DNA of 7,091 bases from CALGTL01 sp963579135 (GTDB taxonomy: Bacteria; Chloroflexota; Dehalococcoidia; Lucifugimonadales; Australimonadaceae): assembly GCA_963579135.1 (NCBI GenBank), contig CAUZFB010000081.1, positions 1 to 7,091 on the forward strand. Direction: 5' to 3'. Each line of letters starts with the position of its first letter. Within the stretch, counting starts at the first letter, position 1. The position numbers and the translations under genes were made by a program. The notes beneath the pieces were generated by a model. That model saw only the letters and a program-made list of their open reading frames with translations. It was not told the DNA's origin and ran no database searches. Below, piece by piece: positions 1 through 4,980 of this stretch.

Positions 1-2
1 GG

Positions 3-437
3 TCGCTGACCAAACGCGCCCTACCCATAACACTCCTGGGCATGGGGCTAGCAGGAACGCTTCAGGTCTTGGCTCCTCCTGGGGTGGTCGGCAAGTACAT
101 GGGCGATGATTCCGGCCTGCTGGGGCTTGGTATCGGTATGGCAGCGGGCATGATCACGCCGGGGGGGCCGTACGTTATGTACCCCATCGGAAACGCCCTC
201 ATGACCAGCGGTGCTGCGATCGGGCCGATGGCCGGCTATGTGTCCGCGCGGAACCTCGTGACCGTGAACCGCCTTGTGGTTTGGGAACTACCGTTTCTCG
301 GCTGGCCGTTCACGGTCACAAGAATCCTCGTTTCCTTCTGGATGCCTATCGCGACAGTGATCCTTGTGCCGATCGTCTACGGGTTGCTCCCGCAGGGCAT
401 CCGGGATAAAGCTCCCCGCAAGGAGACAGGCCGATGA
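3..437 (+). CDS. Half-size permease (COG0701-like), first of a tandem pair, 5' end outside the window
   Basis: The reading frame is open from the left edge (first full codon at base 3), so the true start lies upstream and the ATG at 42 is probably internal. The visible 144 residues are strongly hydrophobic, with several membrane segments. A conserved core reads GDDSG, then TPGGPYVMYPI, then GAAIGP, then WELPFLGWPF, and ends in a hydrophobic helix and a short basic tail. The PGGPYV...P...GA.IGP pattern is what I recall of small proteins annotated simply as permease in the COG0701 (DUF318/ArsP-like) group; that assignment is from memory and moderate. The next gene is a homologue and starts inside this one (ATGA overlap), so the two are translationally coupled and probably form one heteromeric transporter in the inner membrane. 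The substrate cannot be read from the sequence. The G7 run at 161-167 is in frame here. Confidence 0.75.
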   Translation, partial: SLTKRALPITLLGMGLAGTLQVLAPPGVVGKYMGDDSGLLGLGIGMAAGMITPGGPYVMYPIGNALMTSGAAIGPMAGYVSARNLVTVNRLVVWELPFLGWPFTVTRILVSFWMPIATVILVPIVYGLLPQGIRDKAPRKETGR

Positions 438-928
438 CGCTGGGCGTGATGGCAGGACTTTTCCTGGCCTCTCTTCTGATTATCAGATGGCGCCACGGGA
501 ACGAGGGAGTCAAAGAGGGAATGCATCAGACGACCTCTATGCTCCGCCGTATAGCGCCGATGATGGTAATAGGTATGATCATCGCGGCCATGGTGTCGGT
601 GGCGTTGCCGAGCGAGGTGATCAATCGTTGGCTTGGCGATGAATCGGGCATGACCGGCGTGTTGATCGGCATCGCAGTTGGCGCGTCGGTACCTGCTGGC
701 CCCTATGTCGTCATCCCGTTGTTGGGGACGCTTATGGCCAACGGCGCTGGCGTTGGACCGCTTGCCGCCTTCATCACGGCGTGGAGTGTGATCCCCATCT
801 CTCGGTCGCTGGTTTGGGAGTTACCGTTCCTGGGCCCGCCGTTCGCCATCAGCCGCTACGTGGTCGCCCTGTCGTTCCCGCTGATCGCAGCGCTGCTGGC
901 GCCGCCAGTTTTTGCGCTGTTCGACTAA
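434..928 (+). CDS. Half-size permease (COG0701-like), second of a tandem pair
   Basis: This 164-residue membrane protein starts at ATG 434, overlapping the upstream stop as ATGA. A good Shine-Dalgarno AAGGAG at 420-425 lies 8 bases before the start, inside the preceding gene. An N-terminal hydrophobic helix is followed by a basic/polar linker (RWRHGNEGVKEG) and further membrane segments. Its core matches the upstream protein position by position: GDESG for GDDSG, VPAGPYVVIP for TPGGPYVMYP, GAGVGP for GAAIGP, and WELPFLGPPF for WELPFLGWPF. The pair is therefore a tandem duplication, and each protein is about half the length usual for ArsP/YraQ-type permeases (established family knowledge: roughly 300-350 aa). 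I infer an obligate two-subunit permease. The TPVCSCG-like cysteine motif known from some COG0701 members is not visible. The substrate is unknown. Confidence 0.8.
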   Translation: MTLGVMAGLFLASLLIIRWRHGNEGVKEGMHQTTSMLRRIAPMMVIGMIIAAMVSVALPSEVINRWLGDESGMTGVLIGIAVGASVPAGPYVVIPLLGTLMANGAGVGPLAAFITAWSVIPISRSLVWELPFLGPPFAISRYVVALSFPLIAALLAPPVFALFD

Positions 929-1002
929 CCCTGATCGCGTCAGCCTTCGTGTCCATCAGTTCAATCCATTCGAATAGAATGCAGACCGCAACTTGATCCC
1001 GT

Positions 1003-1007
1003 GGAGG
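1003..1007 (+). promoter_or_regulatory. Shine-Dalgarno site that sets the qor start
   Basis: GGAGG lies 5 bases before GTG 1013. A longer frame exists from GTG 1001, but that codon overlaps the Shine-Dalgarno itself and would add four residues (MEAT) not expected before the family's usual M-(K/R)-A-I start. The later GTG is therefore preferred. Confidence 0.7.
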
Positions 1008-1012
1008 CGACC

Positions 1013-1981
1013 GTGAGGGCGATACGAGTCGAAGCGTTTGGTGGGCCTGAGGTCTTGACGCTGGTGGAACTGCCCGACCCCGAACCGGGTGAAGGCCAGC
1101 TCTTGGTTCAGATCAAGGCTATCGGGTTGAACTTCATCGAGACATATCAGCGGAGTGGTGCGTACCCAATCGCCCTTCCCCGGATTCTTGGAACCGAAGC
1201 GGCCGGTGAGGTTCTTACGCTAGGCGCTGGTGTAACGGGCTTTGCGGTCGGCGACCGAGTGGTGTTCAACGGCTCCACCGGTTCGTATGCGGACCTTACG
1301 CTCGCGCCAGCAGCCGCTACGGTGAAGCTGGGCGATGACGTGCCGTTCGACACGGGCGTGGCACTCTACCTGCAAGGGCTGACGGCGCACGCACTCTGCA
1401 CAAGCGTGTACCCGATCCAGCCAGGTGAGTGGAGCCTTGTGCACGCAGGCGCTGGTGGCGTGGGACTGCTGCTCATACAGATGATCAAGATGCGCGGTGG
1501 CCATGTCATAGCGACGGTTTCCACCGAAGAAAAGGCGGCCTTGGCACGTGGGGCGGGGGCCGATGAGGTGATCCTCTACTCCAAGGACGACTTTGTTGCA
1601 GGGGTCGCCCGCATCACCAATGGCGACAAGCTACCTGTGGTCTATGACTCGGTCGGCAAGGACACGTTCGATGGCAGCATCGATTGTTTGAGGTCACGGG
1701 GCTACATGGTGCTGTACGGTCAGTCCAGCGGTCGGGTCGACCCGGTTGACCCGCAGCTGTTGAACGCCAAGGGATCTCTGTTCCTCACCCGGCCTACGAT
1801 GAACAACTACGTAGAGACGCGCGAGGAGCTGATGGCGAGAGCGAACGATATCTATGACTGGGCGGCCGAGGGCAAGCTCAACGCTCGCGTGGGGCTTACG
1901 TTGTCGTTGGAGCAAGCGGCGGACGCCCATCGGGCTCTGGAAGGCAGGCAGACCACCGGTAAGGTCGTGCTGGTGCCCTAG
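1013..1981 (+). CDS. qor: NADPH:quinone oxidoreductase, zeta-crystallin type (MDR superfamily)
   Basis: Predicted 322-residue cytosolic enzyme that reduces quinones with NADPH, a member of the zinc-free branch of the medium-chain dehydrogenases. The N-terminal GroES-like domain begins MRAIRVEAFGGPEVL and carries NFIETYQRSGAYP (residues 40-52), close to the quinone-oxidoreductase hallmark NFIDTY.RSG.YP. The Rossmann domain has the nucleotide loop AGAGGVG (145-151), and the C-terminus ends in TTGKVVLVP. Length and motif order match full-length members. I see no zinc-ligand cysteine cluster, as expected for this branch. It begins 84 bases after the permease pair; a weak -10-like TAGAAT at 975-980 has no convincing -35 partner, so it may be co-transcribed with the permeases or have its own promoter. 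Its stop lies 10 bases from that of the convergent dehydrogenase gene. The physiological substrate could be an enone or quinone other than benzoquinone. Confidence 0.9.
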   Translation: MRAIRVEAFGGPEVLTLVELPDPEPGEGQLLVQIKAIGLNFIETYQRSGAYPIALPRILGTEAAGEVLTLGAGVTGFAVGDRVVFNGSTGSYADLTLAPAAATVKLGDDVPFDTGVALYLQGLTAHALCTSVYPIQPGEWSLVHAGAGGVGLLLIQMIKMRGGHVIATVSTEEKAALARGAGADEVILYSKDDFVAGVARITNGDKLPVVYDSVGKDTFDGSIDCLRSRGYMVLYGQSSGRVDPVDPQLLNAKGSLFLTRPTMNNYVETREELMARANDIYDWAAEGKLNARVGLTLSLEQAADAHRALEGRQTTGKVVLVP

Positions 1982-1991
1982 GGCCGGTCGA

Positions 1992-2873
1992 TTAGCCCTC
2001 GTTCAACAGTGTGGCCAACGCGGCGATGTCCGTCTCAGATAAGCCACCCGCCATTGCACTCGCGATGGTCTCGCGAGTGCGTTCGACGAGGGGTAGTGCA
2101 AGGCCGTTGGCGGACGCCATGCCAGCGACGAGGTTGATGTCTTTCGCCAGCAGACGCGTGGGTGCTGCGTCGCCGTAGTCACCGCTGGCGACCTTCGGCC
2201 CGGTGCGTGTGAGCATCGCGCTTGCCCCCCACGATGACGAAAGCACATCAAGCACCTGTTGAGGCTTGGCGCCCGCTTTCATGGCGAGAACCATTGCCTC
2301 GCACGCGGCCTCGGTATGCACCGCTACTAGAAGCTGGTTGATCAGCTTGACCACCTCGCCCTGCCCGACTTGACCCACGTGATGGATGGTTGCTCCGATC
2401 ACCTCAAGCAGCGGCTGAGCGCGCTCGATAGCTGCCGCTGTGCCGCCTGCCATGATCGTTAGACCGCCGTCCTGCGCGCGCTCCACGCCTCCGCTGATGG
2501 GGGCGTCAATGTAGCTCGCGCGCTTGGTTTCAACTTCAGCGCTGATACGCCGCGCGAGCTCAGGGCCAATTGTGCTGGTCTCGATGAATAGGTTCGTAGG
2601 GCGGCATGCTTCTACGAGTCCCGACGAGCCTAAGTAGACGCTCTCGCTGGTCGCCTCGTCGGGCAGGCACGTGAAGACGACGTCCGCGAGAGCCGCGACC
2701 TCGCCCGGGTTGCCTGCGGGCGCTGCCCCGGTGCGAAGCAGTTCGTCGACAGGGCCTTGGCTCCTGGAGTGAACAATGAGGTGGTGCCCTGCGCTGACGA
2801 GGTTAAGCGCCATGGACTTCCCCATGCGTCCAAGCCCGATAAAACCGACGCTGAGTGCGATCATCTGTGCCAT
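1992..2873 (-). CDS. NAD(P)-dependent beta-hydroxyacid dehydrogenase (3-hydroxyisobutyrate dehydrogenase / tartronate semialdehyde reductase family)
   Basis: This 293-residue soluble oxidoreductase has the family signature in order. A Rossmann start GFIGLGRMG lies at residues 10-18, the substrate-binding DAPISGG at 123-129, GQGEVVKLINQ with the catalytic lysine K176, and KD at 244-245 in the helical C-terminal domain. Length equals the family norm (about 290-300). Such enzymes interconvert a beta-hydroxyacid and its semialdehyde; known specificities include 3-hydroxyisobutyrate, tartronate semialdehyde, succinic semialdehyde/glyoxylate and 6-phosphogluconate-like substrates, and I cannot choose among them by eye. 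An arginine (R37) follows the second Rossmann strand (IVHSRS), which hints at NADPH rather than NADH; this is inference. ATG 2873 is preferred because AGGA (2881-2884) lies 7 bases upstream. The gene is convergent with qor and divergent from the cupin gene. Confidence 0.9.
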   Translation of the reverse strand: MAQMIALSVGFIGLGRMGKSMALNLVSAGHHLIVHSRSQGPVDELLRTGAAPAGNPGEVAALADVVFTCLPDEATSESVYLGSSGLVEACRPTNLFIETSTIGPELARRISAEVETKRASYIDAPISGGVERAQDGGLTIMAGGTAAAIERAQPLLEVIGATIHHVGQVGQGEVVKLINQLLVAVHTEAACEAMVLAMKAGAKPQQVLDVLSSSWGASAMLTRTGPKVASGDYGDAAPTRLLAKDINLVAGMASANGLALPLVERTRETIASAMAGGLSETDIAALATLLNEG

Positions 2874-2899
2874 CTGTTATTCCTAGGTGGGCCGAATGG

Positions 2900-2926
2900 G
2901 TGAACGGTGAAACGTGGAACGTAACG
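2900..2926. promoter_or_regulatory. Degenerate tandem repeat between divergent genes, possible operator
   Basis: The 128-base region between the divergent dehydrogenase and cupin genes holds consecutive near-copies GTGAACG (2900-2906), GTGAAACG (2907-2914), TGGAACG (2915-2921) and TAACG (2922-2926). Short direct repeats between divergent genes are often regulator sites, but I see no convincing -35/-10 pair on either strand and no regulator gene in the window. The call is tentative. Confidence 0.25.
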
Positions 2927-3001
2927 TATGGTAGCGCGCGTGCGGAGCGGCTGTGATAGGCTCAAGCAAACCAGGCATGACGCCTAACTCAGGAGAAATC
3001 G

Positions 3002-4120
3002 ATGGTTGATGCTAAGCCAGTGGTGAACTACATACGACGCCCCTACTTCTATGACAATTGGATGGAGGAGCAAGGAATTCCGATTTACCGCGACTACTTC
3101 ATTGAGGACGGTCGCACGATCGAACTCGGTGACTGGGACGCTCGCGGACACAAAGCCGCTTTCCTGCAACTCGCGGGCCAGGAAGGGGTTTCCGAGGCCC
3201 GTATCTCAGAGATTGCTCCCGGGGGCCGCATCGCCCCAGTCAAGTTCGCGCTTGAAGAAGTTGTTTATGTCCTCCAGGGCCGTGGCGTTGCGACGGTTTG
3301 GGCGGATGGTGGCGAGAAGCACAGCTTCGAGTGGAACGACCACGCATTGTTCCGTATCCCCGGCAATCACTGGGTCGAATACGCCAACATGGCCGGCGAT
3401 GTGCCGGTGCGATTGCTCCACGTGAACAACCTGCCCGTGGCCATGTCCACGTTGCAGACGCCGAGTCACTTCTTCGACGTTTCCGTCCCCACCAAGAACA
3501 TGGTCGGCGGGCCGGAAGGCGACTTCTTCTCGGACGCTCAGGCCATCGATAATGATCCCTCAGGCCGCGGCCAGGTCCGTAGCTATTGGGTCGGCAACTT
3601 CTTCCCGGACATGCGTGCGTGGGACAACCTCGTGCCTTTCAAGGGCCGAGGTGCGGGCGGTACGACGGTATTCGTGCAGTTCCCGGGCTCTGAGCTTACG
3701 GCGCACATGTCGGTTTTCCCGGCGAAGACCTACAAGAAGGGCCACCGCCACGGACCGGCCTACGTTATCGTGATCCCTGCTGGTGAGGGTTTCTCCGTGA
3801 TGTGGCAAGACGGCCAGGAGAAGGTGTTCGTTCCTTGGCACGAGGGCAGCATCTTCGTGCCCCCGAACCGCTGGTTCCATCAGCACTTCAACGTTGGTGA
3901 GAACCCCGGACGCTACCTGGCGTTCCACCCATTGCCGCAGTTCACGGGCTTCGCGGGCGAGAACGTTGACCGCTCGGCCGACCAGTTCGAGTACCACCAG
4001 GAAGCGCCAGAGATTAGGGAACGCTTCGCGACGGAGCTCAGCCAGCGAGGGCTTACGAGCGAGATGCCTGCCGAGTGCTACACGGACCCGAACTACAAGT
4101 TCGAGAACGAAAAAGACTAA
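3002..4120 (+). CDS. Two-domain cupin (bicupin) protein with one intact metal site
   Basis: This 372-residue soluble protein starts at ATG 3002, with AGGAGA at 2991-2996 as ribosome site. It has two cupin barrels. In the C-terminal one, GHRH gives ligands H248 and H250, and motif 2 (G282, P288, H293, N297) fits the G-x5-P-x-G-x2-H-x3-N pattern except that the second G is R290. The glutamate usual in motif 1 is replaced by hydrophobic residues (AYVIVI), so the site looks like a three-histidine centre, as in gentisate dioxygenases. In the N-terminal barrel the E86-x6-G93 end of motif 1 remains, but the HxH ligands are absent and the motif-2 histidine position is V125, so it is probably structural. 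The overall plan recalls gentisate/1-hydroxy-2-naphthoate-type dioxygenases, but sequence alone does not establish ring cleavage; an isomerase or non-enzymatic binding role is possible. It is monocistronic, ending at a strong terminator. Confidence 0.85.
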   Translation: MVDAKPVVNYIRRPYFYDNWMEEQGIPIYRDYFIEDGRTIELGDWDARGHKAAFLQLAGQEGVSEARISEIAPGGRIAPVKFALEEVVYVLQGRGVATVWADGGEKHSFEWNDHALFRIPGNHWVEYANMAGDVPVRLLHVNNLPVAMSTLQTPSHFFDVSVPTKNMVGGPEGDFFSDAQAIDNDPSGRGQVRSYWVGNFFPDMRAWDNLVPFKGRGAGGTTVFVQFPGSELTAHMSVFPAKTYKKGHRHGPAYVIVIPAGEGFSVMWQDGQEKVFVPWHEGSIFVPPNRWFHQHFNVGENPGRYLAFHPLPQFTGFAGENVDRSADQFEYHQEAPEIRERFATELSQRGLTSEMPAECYTDPNYKFENEKD

Positions 4121-4149
4121 CCGCTGGGCTTAGCCCCATGATGGCCATG

Positions 4150-4187
4150 AAAAGCCCCCTGGCGAGAAATCGCGCAGGGGGCTTTTT
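4150..4187 (+). terminator. Intrinsic terminator after the cupin gene
   Basis: AAAAGCCCCCTG (4150-4161) pairs perfectly with CAGGGGGCTTTT (4175-4186) and runs into T5 (4183-4187). Inside, GCGA/TCGC extend the stem around a GAAA tetraloop (4166-4169), with G4174 bulged. The leading AAAA gives a T4 tail on the other strand, so it may also stop minus-strand transcription. Confidence 0.92.
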
Positions 4188-4416
4188 GCGAGATTCAAAC
4201 GTCAACCTGCCAGAGGGATTGGCTTTGCAGCCATGTACATGTGTCCATAGGCTTTGCCTCGGAACGTGGACGCGGCACGTTCTCGAGCTTTAACGGCCCA
4301 CTACATGTCTATATCGCCGTCAAATAGAGGGGAATGGAGGCGCTGTGGCAAGGAGTGGCATGCAGCGTTGGCATGCGGTCATCGCCGCTGCACTCTTTGC
4401 GAAGAACTACTAGTGT

Positions 4417-4422
4417 GGGAGA
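4417..4422 (+). promoter_or_regulatory. Shine-Dalgarno site of the TM2-domain gene
   Basis: GGGAGA lies 8 bases before ATG 4431. The frame is open upstream to ATG 4254, but only this start has a ribosome site and gives the usual TM2 N-terminus. An ATG at 4426 is out of frame. Confidence 0.6.
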
Positions 4423-4430
4423 AGAATGCT

Positions 4431-4656
4431 ATGCCTCAGGTACCAGACAACAGTGACAAAAGCTTTGTTTCGACCATGCTTCTTTGTGTTTTCGTTGGCT
4501 TTCTAGGCGTGAACAGATTTTACGTTGGGAAGACGGGGACAGGAATCCTTATGTTGCTAACTTTTTTTTGGATTGGGTATAGGCCAATCGATAGACCTGA
4601 TTATCATCGCCACCCAAAGTTTCAAGGACAGCGAAGGGTTGCCGATAAAGGCCTAG
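4431..4656 (+). pseudogene. TM2-domain membrane protein, frameshifted at a T8 run
   Basis: The first 43 residues read MPQVPDNSDKSF, then a hydrophobic helix, then GVNRFYVGKTGTGILMLLT. This is the start of a TM2 domain (short proteins with two membrane helices joined by a tight turn; function unknown). After the T8 run at 4562-4569 the frame becomes unlike TM2 (FFWIGYRPIDRPDYH) and runs on to 4672. Removing one T restores the family's second helix, FFGLGIGQSIDLIIIA, and a tail SFKDSEGLPIKA ending at TAG 4654-4656, for a normal length of about 74 residues. The gene is thus broken by one extra base, unless the base is a sequencing error or RNA polymerase slips on the T run. By hand count, the lines 4441-4500 and 4501-4560 have 25 and 27 GC of 60, against 34 of 60 at 3781-3840 in the cupin gene. 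That fits separate origin. The gene stands alone in a gene-poor stretch. Confidence 0.8.
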
Positions 4657-4980
4657 CGGCGGGACCGTAAGGTTCTGATTCTGTGACTTAAAATCCGCTG
4701 CCACGAAAGTGGCGTAAGGGTTCGAGTCCCTTCATCGGCAGCACTCTCTCTCAGATCATAGCCTGGTAAACAGGCTTCCCTACCCTGCCCTGTACTGCTA
4801 GGACAGGCGTTGCAATCACGATTTCTACAACAGTTTCTATAATCACTGCTCGATCAGCCCGCCACGACAACCCTGATTTCCGCTACAAGATCGGTACTTG
4901 GCCCATCGCAGATGTAGTCGCGAGCAAATCCTCAGATCGCATCCTGTCCGCATCTTTTTCACTCTCAAATAAGGGCGGGC
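4657..4980. other. Gene-poor stretch around the tRNA fragment
   Basis: These 324 bases contain no protein gene I can support on either strand. They hold a GNRA-type hairpin just after the TM2 gene (4661-4676: GGGACC, loop GTAA, GGTTCT with two wobble pairs), the tRNA-Leu 3' half described separately, and a hairpin AGCCTG-GTAAA-CAGGCT (4760-4776). A weaker inverted repeat CCTGT (4789-4793)/ACAGG (4803-4807) follows. None of these is followed by a T run, so they are not intrinsic terminators. Inverted repeats next to an att-like core could be recombinase arm or accessory sites, but that is speculation. No terminator for the minus-strand asparagine synthetase gene is recognisable. Confidence 0.5.
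4685..4740 (+). tRNA. tRNA-Leu(UAA) 3'-half fragment, likely attachment-site scar
   Basis: From the anticodon loop onward this is a textbook class II tRNA. It has loop CTTAAAA with anticodon TAA (4689-4691), 3' stem strand TCCGC, and long variable arm GCCAC-GAAA-GTGGC (4700-4713). The T arm is AAGGG-TTCGAGT-CCCTT (4716-4732), and the acceptor 3' strand is CATCGGC (4733-4739) with discriminator A4740. GCA rather than CCA follows. Upstream there is no D arm. The expected 5' anticodon strand GCGGA is replaced by TGTGA, of which only GA matches, so homology stops at the anticodon stem. A TGCCGAT at 4640-4646 could pair with ATCGGCA but lies inside the TM2 gene, and the span would be too long. A 3' half beginning at the anticodon loop is what tyrosine-recombinase integration leaves as the distal att copy. 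It is unlikely to yield a working tRNA. Confidence 0.75.

Noticed and set aside
1980..1999. AGGGC/GCCCT inverted repeat between the convergent qor and dehydrogenase genes as a shared terminator
   Set aside because: The stem is only 5 bp with a 10-base loop and no T run on either strand.
3560..3997. 145-codon minus-strand ORF inside the cupin gene
   Set aside because: It is a shadow frame with Arg/Val/Glu-rich low-information sequence, and the plus-strand cupin motifs are decisive.
4232..4241. 10-base palindrome CATGTACATG and a flanking GGCTTTGC direct repeat (4221-4228, 4250-4257)
   Set aside because: These are short, isolated and not tied to any gene start or conserved site. Chance is a sufficient explanation.
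4254..4430. A long N-terminal extension of the TM2 gene with a C...CGHRRCTLC cluster resembling a zinc ribbon
   Set aside because: The frame is open, but there is no ribosome site at 4254 or at the in-frame ATG 4305. The spacing of the cysteines does not match a known ribbon, and a good Shine-Dalgarno marks ATG 4431.
4641..4740. A complete tRNA with acceptor stem GCCGATA/CATCGGC
   Set aside because: Six of seven acceptor pairs could form, but the span is 100 bases, there is no D arm, the anticodon stem is mismatched, and the 5' strand is explained as TM2 coding sequence (LPIKA).
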